From assembly GCA_000146855.1 (NCBI GenBank), contig GL405246.1:2020374-2053703 (forward strand): a DNA stretch of 33,330 bases, given 5' to 3'. The first letter of the stretch is position 1, and every line of letters starts with the position of its first letter. The notes under the pieces were generated by a model. That model worked only from the letters and a program-made list of their open reading frames with translations, made no database searches and was not told the DNA's origin. Position numbers and translations under genes: made by a program. The DNA is from [Eubacterium] yurii subsp. margaretiae ATCC 43715 (GTDB lineage Bacteria; Bacillota; Clostridia; Peptostreptococcales; Filifactoraceae). Below, piece after piece: positions 25,720 to 33,330 of this stretch.

Positions 25720-26841
25720 CTACAGAATTTCAGCAAATGTCTGAAGTCTTGTCTTAACCTGTTCAGAAGCACCGTCTTGTTGGTCAAATTCAAAAGAGAT
25801 TACAGGAATTTTACCTTCTTCAATATCTTTCAAACAAATAGGCATATCATACTCTTCATTATCTGAGAATTTCATCAATGCATACAGAGCACCGTCTGCC
25901 TTTCTTTCCTTAGCCAAATCTACCATCAACTTTCCTCTAAGTTTTTTTGGATCATATGCGAAAGAAAATCCTTTGATAGCTCCCCAATATTCAGCCAATC
26001 TTGAAATTCCGTCTCCCTTCTCAGGAATGTCAGAATTATATTGAACTGATTCATGTGCCAAGTAGTCTCCTACAATACGAAGTTTGTTGTTTTCAAGTAT
26101 ATCCAATAACTTTGGATCGTCCATTTGTAGTCCTGTAACAACAATGCGTTTTCCATCAAAATTTTCTTCAGGTAGTTTTCTCAACTCTTCATTTATAGAC
26201 TTGACAATATCTGCGTGTTCCTTCTTAGGCATAAACCACGCACTCTTAAATACAAATGCTCTTTGTCTGTTATTAATAGTATTTGGATGAGAAGCTGCCA
26301 ATTTTGAAAATTCTCTCATAACTTCCTTATGTTCATTATAAATTTTGATGCTTCTTTGTATATCTTCTTCGGTAATTTCTCCACCCTTAATTTTTTCCAA
26401 TTTTTTCTTAATTCCTTCAAGTTCATTCTTCAAAAATTCAATTCCACTTGGAATAAATCTATTTTGAGGATATGCAATAAAGATTGTAGGATATTTTTTA
26501 ACTCCTGATTCCAAATTTTGTGCCAAACAATTCAAAGTATCAGATAGTCCCGGAACAATAATAGCACTTAACATATCATAAGTTCCATTTAAACCAAATT
26601 CCATAATGGCAAACGCTGCAGATGCGGCAAAAGCAGGAAAATATTGTTTAGCCAAATCATATTCAACGTCATATCCTCCCCAAAGGCCTACAGGAAGCAT
26701 TCCGGCTGCATCTATAAGTTCTTCTGGACCAATAGGCATGCAAACACCAACCGCCTTCATATTATTATTTTTTACATAGTCATTGACAGTATCTTTAGGA
26801 TTTAGCGCAATCTGTTCACACTTTTTCAATAATTGTTCCAT
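25720..26841 (-). CDS. hadC: 2-hydroxyacyl-CoA dehydratase, beta subunit (HadC-like), with the usual cluster cysteines replaced
   Basis: 373 aa, the second subunit of the radical dehydratase that removes water from (R)-2-hydroxyacyl-CoA. Family features: CMPIGPEELIDAAGMLPVG LWGG near 34-56, YFPAFAAS at 67-74, VPGLSDTLNCLAQN at 96-109, and the final MKFSDNEEYDMP and FDQQDGASEQVKTRLQTF region. Compared with the C. difficile HadC as I recall it (FACS, GMCDTL, KFCDPEEYDYP), the three cluster-ligand cysteines are here Ala73, Ser100 and Ser326. The rest of the fold is well kept, so the change looks real, not decay. Overlaps the hadB stop by one base and has GGGGGC upstream, indicating translational coupling. 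Confidence 0.93.
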   Translation of the reverse strand: MEQLLKKCEQIALNPKDTVNDYVKNNNMKAVGVCMPIGPEELIDAAGMLPVGLWGGYDVEYDLAKQYFPAFAASAAFAIMEFGLNGTYDMLSAIIVPGLSDTLNCLAQNLESGVKKYPTIFIAYPQNRFIPSGIEFLKNELEGIKKKLEKIKGGEITEEDIQRSIKIYNEHKEVMREFSKLAASHPNTINNRQRAFVFKSAWFMPKKEHADIVKSINEELRKLPEENFDGKRIVVTGLQMDDPKLLDILENNKLRIVGDYLAHESVQYNSDIPEKGDGISRLAEYWGAIKGFSFAYDPKKLRGKLMVDLAKERKADGALYALMKFSDNEEYDMPICLKDIEEGKIPVISFEFDQQDGASEQVKTRLQTFAEIL

Positions 26842-28091
26842 TACTTATTCGCCCCCTTATGTTGCTCCATAACTTCAACCAAACCTTGTAACCTTGTTTC
26901 AAACTGTGCTTCAGAAAATGCACGGGCATCAGCTTGACATCCGTCAAATCCGGCATAAGGTATACCTGTTTGTTCAAATACATCTCTTTGCATCTGATAT
27001 TGAATAAAACTCATCAACTTGCAACTTCTATTCATATGATAAAACGCACCTTCGCAGTTACCGTCTTTTAGAGCATTTACACGATATTCTACCATCTTCT
27101 TCAAGTTTACATTGTTAAACATACCTGAATAAGCACGAGCCAAACCTTCAAGGTCATTTTTATCATATTGCAATGCCCATGCATGAGGATAGACACTACC
27201 TGTCATATTTACTCCATATTTTGTGAAAGTCTTCATCTTATAACCTATATAAGGCCAACATGGAATCCCTTCCATCATAATACGATACTTTTCTTCGCCT
27301 CTAAATGATGTAGTCTTGTTTGCAATACGTTCTTTCAACTCTTCTATCAGCATTTCAAAAGCTTCAGTAGTTTCTTTTTTACCTCTATAACATACAATGA
27401 CAGCCATGTAAGTAAATAAATCAAAACCATTCATTGGAGCCGGATACACGTCTTTAGACATCTGCATTGATTCTTTCCAAAGTTTACCGTTTTTAGAAGA
27501 GATTTCCATAACTTCTTCCAATTTTTTAGGATCGAATTTCTTTCCAGATATTTCTTCCAATTGTTTGATTCCATAATTAAATTGTTCTATGAAGTATTTT
27601 ACTCTGCTTTCACTGATATTATCATCATCATTATAAGCAGTATCAATCAGAATAAGCGGAATATTCTTCTCTCTTGCTATATTTTCATACCACTTGATAA
27701 CTTCATTACAGATATTGTTGCAGCAGCATAAAAAATCTGGTTCCGGCATACTTAGGTTTTCTGTTCCTCCGTTAATCAATCCACCATAGTTTGTACGTGC
27801 ATAGGCACACAAATCTATAGAATAGCCCTTTGCTTCCGCCAATTCTTGAAGTTTTGGAGCCTCTCTTTTTGCTGCAAGTCCAGCTGCCTGATTTTCAGGA
27901 TATAGTAAAGGTAAACCGAAACTTTCTACTAATTCTTGTGGAAATACGGATGTAGACCATCCTACAGGAATTCCTTTTTTCTTTGCATCCCATGCTTCCT
28001 TGTAAGATTGGGCGAGCAAATTATTTATTAATGTCATAGCATTTAGTTTTTTCTCTTCAGGTTTTGGATTTTTAACTTCTTCTCCCATCAT
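26841..28091 (-). CDS. hadB: 2-hydroxyacyl-CoA dehydratase, alpha subunit (HadB-like)
   Basis: 416 aa. The catalytic subunit, carrying a [4Fe-4S] cluster that binds the substrate thioester. Cysteine motifs are kept: SIDLCAYARTNYGG (C95), FLCCCNNICNEV (C122-C124, C128), KDGNCEGAFYHMNRSCKLMS (C346, C357), plus GVNMTGSVYPHAWALQYD and AGFDGCQADARAF. Very close in pattern to the 2-hydroxyisocaproyl-CoA dehydratase alpha subunit; phenyllactyl-CoA dehydratase (FldB) is the other possibility, and the sequence alone cannot decide the side-chain. The hadI stop overlaps its start (ATGATG); GGAG spacing favours the second ATG at 28088. Confidence 0.94.
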   Translation of the reverse strand: MMGEEVKNPKPEEKKLNAMTLINNLLAQSYKEAWDAKKKGIPVGWSTSVFPQELVESFGLPLLYPENQAAGLAAKREAPKLQELAEAKGYSIDLCAYARTNYGGLINGGTENLSMPEPDFLCCCNNICNEVIKWYENIAREKNIPLILIDTAYNDDDNISESRVKYFIEQFNYGIKQLEEISGKKFDPKKLEEVMEISSKNGKLWKESMQMSKDVYPAPMNGFDLFTYMAVIVCYRGKKETTEAFEMLIEELKERIANKTTSFRGEEKYRIMMEGIPCWPYIGYKMKTFTKYGVNMTGSVYPHAWALQYDKNDLEGLARAYSGMFNNVNLKKMVEYRVNALKDGNCEGAFYHMNRSCKLMSFIQYQMQRDVFEQTGIPYAGFDGCQADARAFSEAQFETRLQGLVEVMEQHKGANK

Positions 28092-28888
28092 AAACTCCTT
28101 TCTGATTTGTTATTCTTAATATATTCTTCATATGCGAAAATCGCTGCCCCTAATGCACCGGTAAGTTGAGGAAATTCAGGTACTATTATTTTAGTATTTA
28201 AAGACTTTTCCATCTCACGTACAACTCCGGAATTTTTTGCAACTCCACCTACCATCACTACTTTTTCCTCAACTCCGACACGCTTGGCCAAGCCAGAAAC
28301 ACGTTTTGCAACAGAGGCATGGATTCCCGCAATCACATCTTCAATCTTTTCTCCGGAAGACAGTTGGGATATGACCTCAGATTCTGCAAATACCGTACAA
28401 GTATTGCTAATGGATATTTCTTTAGTTGATTTTTCTGAAAGCTCTCCTAATTTGGAAACTTCTGTCTCCAAAACATTAGCCATAACATCCAAAAAGCGTC
28501 CTGTTCCCGCAGCACATTTGTCATTCATTACAAAATTACTCAAACGACCAGTCTTGTCAAGTTTTAACACCTTTGCATCTTGACCACCTATATCTATGAC
28601 AGTATGTGCATCTGGCTCTAAAAAATTAACTCCTTTAGCATGGCAACTAAGCTCACTAATCTGTTTGTCTGCACCTTGATAAGTAGTTCTACCATAGCCT
28701 GTTACAACTGTAGCTTTGATATCATCATCCGTCAATCCGCTTTTTTTTGTTAATTCCTCTTTGACTCTTTTTGGTCCACTTGTACCTGTACCGGCGTGAA
28801 TAGTAACTGTTTCAACAACTTCACTACCATCTTTAAGTATTACACCTTTTGAAGCTGTAGAGCCAAAATCTAATCCCAATGTATACAC
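28088..28888 (-). CDS. hadI: ATP-dependent activator of 2-hydroxyacyl-CoA dehydratase
   Basis: 266 aa, an ASKHA-fold 'archerase' that uses ATP hydrolysis to inject one low-potential electron from ferredoxin into HadBC. Visible: DFGSTASKGV (phosphate 1), DIGGQDAK (98-105), and two cysteines per monomer that together hold a cluster between two subunits: C125 in NDKCAAGTGRF and C164 in SNTCTVFAESEV. GGVAKNSGV and the C-terminal LTGALGAAIFAYEEY complete the fold. The start is a GTG with GAGG seven bases upstream, matching the family N-terminus. Fits exactly between hadA and hadB. Confidence 0.95.
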   Translation of the reverse strand: MYTLGLDFGSTASKGVILKDGSEVVETVTIHAGTGTSGPKRVKEELTKKSGLTDDDIKATVVTGYGRTTYQGADKQISELSCHAKGVNFLEPDAHTVIDIGGQDAKVLKLDKTGRLSNFVMNDKCAAGTGRFLDVMANVLETEVSKLGELSEKSTKEISISNTCTVFAESEVISQLSSGEKIEDVIAGIHASVAKRVSGLAKRVGVEEKVVMVGGVAKNSGVVREMEKSLNTKIIVPEFPQLTGALGAAIFAYEEYIKNNKSERSL

Positions 28889-28910
28889 CTATCTACCTCA
28901 CTGATTAATA

Positions 28911-30119
28911 TTAATTAATAACCTTCTTATCTCTTAATTCTTTCAATTGTTCGTCAGTATAACCTACGCCTTTCAACACTTCTTCTGTATGTTCTCCAAG
29001 AAGTGGTGAAAGCACATATTCTTGTGCTTCCCTATAAGGGAATTGAACAGGATTTGTAAACATAATTCTTTCATTACCGTTACGATATTTAATCTTAATT
29101 AAGAAATCATTAGCCCAACATTGTTCATCTTGTATAATATCAGAAGGTTGTTGCAAAATTTCATAAGGTATTCCTGCTTGTTGCAATCTCTTGCACCATT
29201 CAGCACTTGGACGTTTAATAAATTCTTTTTCCATCATTTCAACAAATTCTGTAACATAGTTTACAACACTCTTCATTGTGCTATACTTTGAGCCTTTCAA
29301 ATCAGGTCTTTCAACAACAATATCGCAGAATCCAGGGAACCATTTATCATATTGGAAAAATGCTAATTGAATCCATTTATCATCTGAACATTTATAGAAA
29401 GTATTCAAAGGATTAGGAGGTTCACGACGAGAAATAGGCATATCATATCCATATTGAGCGGCATTGACATATAATCCCAATCCAAATACTGCAGTATGGA
29501 ATAGAGAAACAGTTACTTTTTCTCCTACTCCTGTCTTAGATTTATTATATAAAGCAGCCATAATTCCTGAAACCAAATTCATTCCTGCATAGTGATCGCC
29601 AAATGCCGCTGCAGAGTTACAAGGAGATGTTCCCTTTTCCATCAAACTTGCTGCTACACCACCACGCGCAAAATATGCAGTATAGTCGAACGCAGGGTTA
29701 TCCTTAGCAGGTCCCTTATCTCCATATCCAAGTAGGTGAGCATATACGATGTGAGGGGCTACCTTATGTACTGATTCATAATCCAAGCCGCTCTTTACTA
29801 ATGCTTTTTGGCGAGTATTAGTAATAAAAACATCTGCATCTTCCAATAATTTCAATATAACCTTCGCACCTTCAGGAGAACTTGTATCCACAACTATACC
29901 TTTTTTACCTGAATTTTCCATTTCAAATAAAGGACATTCATCTTCTCCTGTAGGGAAATTCCACTGCATTCCTACAGCACGTGTAGTATCGCCAAAAGCA
30001 GGTTCAATTTTAATAACCTCTGCTCCCCAATCAGCTAAAACACGTCCACTAATAGGAGCTGCAACGAAATTTGCATACTCAATAACCTTTAATCCTTCGA
30101 GTAATTTACGTTTTTCCAT
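28911..30119 (-). CDS. hadA: Family III (CaiB/BaiF) CoA-transferase of the 2-hydroxyacid branch
   Basis: 402 aa. Moves CoA from an enoyl-CoA product to (R)-2-hydroxyisocaproate (or phenyllactate), which primes the acid for dehydration. Family III signatures: LEGLKVIEYANFVAAPIS, RVLADWGAEVIKIEP, NSGKKGIVVD, and FGDHYAGMN with Asp175 as the probable catalytic aspartate that forms the aspartyl-CoA anhydride. C-terminal region ANDFLIKIKY ... LLGEHTEEVL is normal. First gene of the operon; AGGAGG seven bases before the ATG. The C. difficile operon has ldhA just before this gene, absent here. Symbol by gene order; fldA is the alternative name if the substrate is aromatic. Confidence 0.93.
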   Translation of the reverse strand: MEKRKLLEGLKVIEYANFVAAPISGRVLADWGAEVIKIEPAFGDTTRAVGMQWNFPTGEDECPLFEMENSGKKGIVVDTSSPEGAKVILKLLEDADVFITNTRQKALVKSGLDYESVHKVAPHIVYAHLLGYGDKGPAKDNPAFDYTAYFARGGVAASLMEKGTSPCNSAAAFGDHYAGMNLVSGIMAALYNKSKTGVGEKVTVSLFHTAVFGLGLYVNAAQYGYDMPISRREPPNPLNTFYKCSDDKWIQLAFFQYDKWFPGFCDIVVERPDLKGSKYSTMKSVVNYVTEFVEMMEKEFIKRPSAEWCKRLQQAGIPYEILQQPSDIIQDEQCWANDFLIKIKYRNGNERIMFTNPVQFPYREAQEYVLSPLLGEHTEEVLKGVGYTDEQLKELRDKKVIN

Positions 30120-30207
30120 TATAATACCTCCTATAATCTTTGATTTTTAGATAAAATATTCATCTTTTACTTTATTGTCTATGAGTAAGTTTTCAAAATT
30201 AAGATAA

Positions 30208-30235
30208 AGTATACCACTTATACACCTAAGATGAA
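30208..30235 (-). promoter_or_regulatory. Probable promoter of the had operon
   Basis: Minus strand TTCATC (30230-30235), 16 bp, TATACT (30208-30213) with the extended -10 element TGG directly before it. Leader of about 80 nt. AATTTTGAAAACTT just after the start resembles half of a CodY site, but lacks the central bases. Confidence 0.45.
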
Positions 30236-30939
30236 GTATTTTTCTAAACATCAACAAATATAATTTTTTTATATTTAGCCATGTATAAAGCAAAATTATA
30301 AAAATAGCTTTGAACATGACGAAACTAACTAAATTATCTCAAAATTATCAGCTGATTACCTTAATAACCAGCCTCTTATACTTATTATGTAAGTTTTAAC
30401 GCTTTATGAAATCTTTTTCCAAAAACTCTAATATGTATTATAAAAGAACATATTTAAAAACAAACGTCATCATATTTAAAGTAATAGTAACAGCATCTCT
30501 TTAATAAATTTAGAAATATTCAGTTTTCTATTATTAAAAGCACACTAAAAACAAGATCTGCTTACCTACAGTCTTTTAAGTACATTCTAAAATGAAAATC
30601 ATATTTTCTTTGCAATAAGTACGATTACCAAATTATTGTTAATTCCTATCTTCCATACAAATAATATTAAAGCTTTATCCTTATGCAAAAAAAGGTATAC
30701 AATTAAAAGAATCGCGATTATACAGAGTATACAACCGTCCATTTTATACCGATTTTAATATGTAAAAGACCCTCGATACCTTAAACAAACTTACAAATCT
30801 AAACTAAGCATTAATTACAGAACTTAAATTTCCTACAATGTGTTTACGCACAATCTAAAGTCTTAGTCCATTATATCTCAATTTTAAAATTCTTACAAGT
30901 ATTTCTTTAAAATAAAATATAAAATTTATAAATAGAGTT

Positions 30940-31056
30940 ATGAAAACATTATTTTATATTCTTTTGAAGTTATTATTAAGTATTGCAATTTTATTTTTTT
31001 CAATCATTCATACTTTAAGTTATTTTAAAGATAATAATGTTCATAAAATAATGTAA
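30940..31056 (+). CDS. Possible small single-pass membrane peptide (38 aa), unconfirmed
   Basis: Encodes MKTLFYILLKLLLSIAILFF, then SIIHTLSYFKDNNVHKIM and TAA. One hydrophobic segment (4-25) with a basic/polar C-terminus, resembling in form type I toxins or other short membrane peptides. The ribosome binding site is poor (AATAGAG two bases before the ATG) and AT-rich DNA yields such frames by chance. No homology claim. Confidence 0.2.
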   Translation: MKTLFYILLKLLLSIAILFFSIIHTLSYFKDNNVHKIM

Positions 31057-31099
31057 TTAACTTAGCTCTTAAATATGTAAATTTCAATAGATATCCTTC

Positions 31100-31175
31100 G
31101 AAAAACTTTTATCAAATAGATAATATTCATCAATAGTTTTTAAACAAAATAGAATATACTTTATTACTCTATTTT
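31100..31175 (+). repeat. Dispersed intergenic repeat, diverged copy
   Basis: The sequence ATAGATAATATTCATCAATA then GTTTTTAAACAAAATAGAAT follows the same order as copy 1 (GTGGATAATTTTCATCGATA, GTTTTAAAAAAATAGTATAT). About 70 percent alike by eye. Confidence 0.45.
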
Positions 31176-31294
31176 AAATGAAAATATTTTATCCATTGTT
31201 TTATTAGATTTTAGTATAAGTTTCTGTGTCAAATCCGATTTGTTTAATTTTTTTCTTTTAGCAGTTTATAAAGTCCGGAATAATCGTACATAAT

Positions 31295-31360
31295 AAAGCC
31301 CTCCATATCTTTACTAATTATCACATAAAAATAAATAAAAGTAAAGATATGGAGGGCTTT
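31295..31360. terminator. Strong stem-loop after dapB, likely bidirectional terminator
   Basis: A 21-bp perfect stem: AAAGCCCTCCATATCTTTAC and T (31295-31315) pairs with its complement at 31340-31360, with a 24-base AT-rich loop. It begins three bases after the dapB stop. The T-run is better on the plus strand (CTTTTTCTT) than on the minus (CTTTATTAT). Confidence 0.75.
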
Positions 31361-31363
31361 TTC

Positions 31364-32032
31364 TTAAATAAGCTCCATTGTATCGTAAAATCCTATGTCT
31401 TTGCTTAACAATTTTTTAGCTAAGTCAATAGCTCCAAGAGCAAAAATCCTCTTTGATAGTGCTGTATGAGATATCTTAATTACTTCGTCATCTTTAGCAA
31501 ATACTATCTCATGCTCTCCCACTATATTTCCTGCTCTTAGAGAGTGTACAGGTATATCCGTCTTTCCTGTAGCCTTAAGCACATCAGCTTTCAATGTCTT
31601 GGCTGTACCGCTGGGCATGTCTTTTTTCTTGTTATGATGAGATTCCACTATTTCTATATCAAAATCCTTCATCGTAGGCGATATGAGCATAGCTATTTTT
31701 CTAAGTATGTTTATACCTATGCTTGTATTTGATGACAGTAATACCCTTATCTTTTCACCGGCTTTTTTGATTTTTTCTATCTGCTCATCCGTATAGCTTG
31801 TAGTACAAATTACGAGAGCTACATTGTTTTTTAGAGCATAGTCCAGCAAGAAGTCTATATTTTCAGGTCTTGAAAAATCTATTATAACATCTATGTTCTC
31901 ACTTATGTCCTGACCTTTGATGTCATTTCTTGGAGAGAAGTATCCCACCAGCTTATTTTCTTGGCTTTGCTCTATCTCTTCTTTTAATATCTTGCCCATT
32001 GCTCCATGTATTCCGCAAAGTGCTATATTCAT
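31364..32032 (-). CDS. dapB: 4-hydroxy-tetrahydrodipicolinate reductase
   Basis: 222 aa, a short-form DapB. Reduces hydroxytetrahydrodipicolinate with NAD(P)H in the lysine/meso-diaminopimelate pathway. The nucleotide-binding GxxGxMG appears as GIHGAMGK (7-14); the active-site signature VESHHNKKKDMPSGTAKTL has H132-H133, K137 and SGT 141-143. IDFSRPENI and CTTSY are conserved. Lies downstream of dapA on the same strand, 240 bases apart, with a dispersed repeat between them, so they may be separate transcripts. GGAG before the ATG. Confidence 0.95.
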   Translation of the reverse strand: MNIALCGIHGAMGKILKEEIEQSQENKLVGYFSPRNDIKGQDISENIDVIIDFSRPENIDFLLDYALKNNVALVICTTSYTDEQIEKIKKAGEKIRVLLSSNTSIGINILRKIAMLISPTMKDFDIEIVESHHNKKKDMPSGTAKTLKADVLKATGKTDIPVHSLRAGNIVGEHEIVFAKDDEVIKISHTALSKRIFALGAIDLAKKLLSKDIGFYDTMELI

Positions 32033-32082
32033 AAAAACTCCTTTTTTTACTCAACTTTTTCTTATTAAAAGCATTGGCATTT

Positions 32083-32170
32083 TATTCTATTGTCTATTTA
32101 ATCTGTGGATATTTTCATAAACAGTTTTAAAAAAATAGTATATTTTTTATGACTTTACTATAATTACACC
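32083..32170 (+). repeat. Dispersed intergenic repeat, copy 2 (full), between dapA and dapB
   Basis: Colinear with 9833-9918 across about 88 bp; shares AGTTTTAAAAAAATAGTATA exactly and keeps the TATAATTACACC end. Lies in the short spacer between two biosynthetic genes. Confidence 0.65.
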
Positions 32171-32270
32171 CAAAAAAATTTTCCATTAGTTTAAGGAAGA
32201 ATGGTGTTAATATGTGTTTAAATGTCCACTAAACTTATAATATTTTTGCTTGAAAAGTTGAGTTTTAATA

Positions 32271-33152
32271 TTAAATATTTTTTTGAAAATCTTTCATTAT
32301 CTCTATAAGTTTTTTTGAGTTTTGCTCTGTCATAGGTACAAGCGGGAGCCTAAGCTCATTTTCACATAATCCGATATAATTGCAAGCTTTTTTGATAGGT
32401 ATAGGGTTGGTCTCTACAAAGAGTATATTGCTCAACTCTACCATATTTACCTGCATCTTACCTGCTTTTTCAACTTCGCCCCTGTCAAAACTATCCACCA
32501 TTTCTTTGATGTATTTCGGATAGGCATTGGATATTACAGATATTATTCCCTTTGCTCCTATAGACATCATAGGTATTGTTATATCATCATTTCCGCTAAA
32601 TAGCATAAAATCTTCTTTCGTATTTGCTACTATCATTTGAGATTTTACTATATTGCCACTTGCTTCTTTAATTCCAACAATATTGTCTATTTTACTTAGC
32701 CTTATTACTATATCACTTGCCATATTTAGCCCTGTCCTTGAAGGCACGTTATAAAGTATTATAGGCAGAGAGGTATTTTTTGCAATTTCCTTGTAATGCT
32801 GATACAATCCCTCTTGAGTAGTCTTGTTATAGTAAGGTGTAACTATGAGCAGTCCGTCTGCTCCTGCTTCTTCGCAAAATTTTGCATTTTTTATAGTCTT
32901 TTTGGTGCTGTTTGTTCCGCATCCGGCTATAACATTTACTCTCTTATCTACTTTTTCGACCACATATCTTATAAGAGCAGTGTATTCCTCTTCCTCAAGA
33001 GTAGCGGTTTCAGCTGTAGTACCGCATACAAGTATGTCTATATCATTTTGTACATTTTTTTCTATCAGTTTGTCCAGCGATGAATAGTCTATTTCTCCAT
33101 CTTTAAAGGGAGTTATCATCGCCGTCATACAATTGCGTAAATTCGTCTTCAT
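32271..33152 (-). CDS. dapA: 4-hydroxy-tetrahydrodipicolinate synthase
   Basis: 293 aa. Condenses pyruvate with aspartate semialdehyde, the first step of the lysine/diaminopimelate branch. TIM-barrel lyase features, counted from the ATG at 33152: GTTAE (44-48; usual form is GTTGE, so Gly to Ala), TPYYNK with Tyr107, YNVPSRTG with Tyr134 and Arg139, and the Schiff-base Lys162 in GIKEASG. An in-frame ATG 24 bases upstream exists, but GCGGAG eight bases before the 33152 ATG fits better and gives the family's normal N-terminus. No lysine riboswitch is visible in the 170 bases before it. Confidence 0.95.
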   Translation of the reverse strand: MKTNLRNCMTAMITPFKDGEIDYSSLDKLIEKNVQNDIDILVCGTTAETATLEEEEYTALIRYVVEKVDKRVNVIAGCGTNSTKKTIKNAKFCEEAGADGLLIVTPYYNKTTQEGLYQHYKEIAKNTSLPIILYNVPSRTGLNMASDIVIRLSKIDNIVGIKEASGNIVKSQMIVANTKEDFMLFSGNDDITIPMMSIGAKGIISVISNAYPKYIKEMVDSFDRGEVEKAGKMQVNMVELSNILFVETNPIPIKKACNYIGLCENELRLPLVPMTEQNSKKLIEIMKDFQKNI

Positions 33153-33298
33153 ATCATCTTCTCCGCAATATCTCATTTTGCTCTTTTAATTCGATAATAA
33201 AAGCTTATACATAATTTAGTTGTTTAATCTATATTACCCTGCACAAACATATTAAAAGCTTTGAAATATAAACATACTTTTAAAATATAATGCTTTAT

Positions 33299-33317
33299 AT
33301 AGTTTTTTCAGTATTTT
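33299..33317 (+). repeat. Second occurrence of a 19-base motif from the MITE-like element
   Basis: ATAGTTTTTTCAGTATTTT is identical to 19526-19544. The flanks differ and the window ends soon after, so whether a full element is present cannot be seen. Confidence 0.3.
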
Positions 33318-33330
33318 AATAAATAAACAA

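Larger units (their letters stand above)
30236..31294. other. Long non-coding AT-rich region upstream of the had operon
   Basis: More than 1 kb with no gene of the usual kind. Candidates seen: one small hydrophobic frame on the plus strand (separate entry); an unsupported 47-codon frame on the minus strand (30599-30742, starts MDGCILCIIAIL, no ribosome binding site); a palindromic AATCGCGATT near 30711-30720 between two GTATAC sites; and one copy of the dispersed repeat. A degraded gene, for example the missing ldhA, is not recognisable. Confidence 0.35.

Noticed and set aside
30190..30206. A CodY-like box near the had promoter
   Set aside because: AATTTTGAAAACTT lacks the central two bases of the consensus; too weak in such AT-rich DNA.
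30599..30742. A 47-codon hydrophobic frame on the minus strand
   Set aside because: No ribosome binding site and no recognisable motif; random frames of this size are expected in over 1 kb of AT-rich DNA.
33177..33330. Lysine riboswitch or T-box upstream of dapA
   Set aside because: None of the conserved blocks of either leader is visible in the 150 bases available, though the window ends here.

Overview
The window is AT-rich DNA from a low-GC, Gram-positive, amino-acid-fermenting anaerobe of the Clostridia. Four things point there: a large Alu-type bacterial SRP RNA, strong GGAGG ribosome binding sites, an S-layer-homology (SLH) remnant, and a complete reductive Stickland operon of the Clostridioides/Peptostreptococcus kind. 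I cannot name the species; a Peptostreptococcaceae- or Filifactor-like oral or gut anaerobe is an inference.

Layout. 1-3.3 kb: glutamate dehydrogenase with a promoter and a long structured leader, a GtrA-family membrane protein and an ECF-transporter S component. 3.4-8.1 kb: one very large gene joining an exonuclease-like domain, a RecQ helicase and a UvrD-type helicase. 8.1-10.1 kb: a decayed stretch with the last codons of a lost ABC-transporter ATPase, then a CPBP-family membrane protease. 10.1-15.7 kb (plus strand): NAD kinase, a two-component system whose response regulator is frameshifted in an A8 tract, an S9-family serine peptidase and a Dps ferritin. 15.8-18.5 kb (minus): ybaB, dnaX and the SRP RNA with its own promoter and terminator. 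18.5-21.1 kb: a surface region with an InlB-repeat/calcium-repeat protein, a small lipoprotein, an SLH pseudogene, a 46-bp perfect palindrome and several short repeats. 21.1-30.2 kb (minus): the catabolic operon hadA-hadI-hadB-hadC-acdB-etfB-etfA followed by a YkvI-like transporter. 30.2-31.3 kb: mostly non-coding. 31.3-33.2 kb: dapB and dapA.

How the genes work together. HadA loads a (R)-2-hydroxyacid (2-hydroxyisocaproate or phenyllactate type) onto CoA. HadI, an ATP-driven one-electron activator, fires the HadBC dehydratase, and AcdB with EtfBA reduces the resulting enoyl-CoA, probably with flavin-based electron bifurcation. GDH could supply the 2-oxoglutarate/glutamate couple for the transaminations, and the YkvI-like carrier could import the amino acid. 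The 2-hydroxyacid dehydrogenase that normally precedes hadA is not in the window.

Most notable points: the HadC-like subunit appears to lack all three cysteines that hold its iron-sulfur cluster in the C. difficile enzyme; the three-domain helicase gene; an SRP RNA with a non-standard apical loop; the response-regulator frameshift in a homopolymer; a family of dispersed intergenic repeats; and the perfect palindrome plus a second inverted repeat at the lipoprotein promoter. I found no clear undescribed multi-gene system; the candidates are individual unusual elements.
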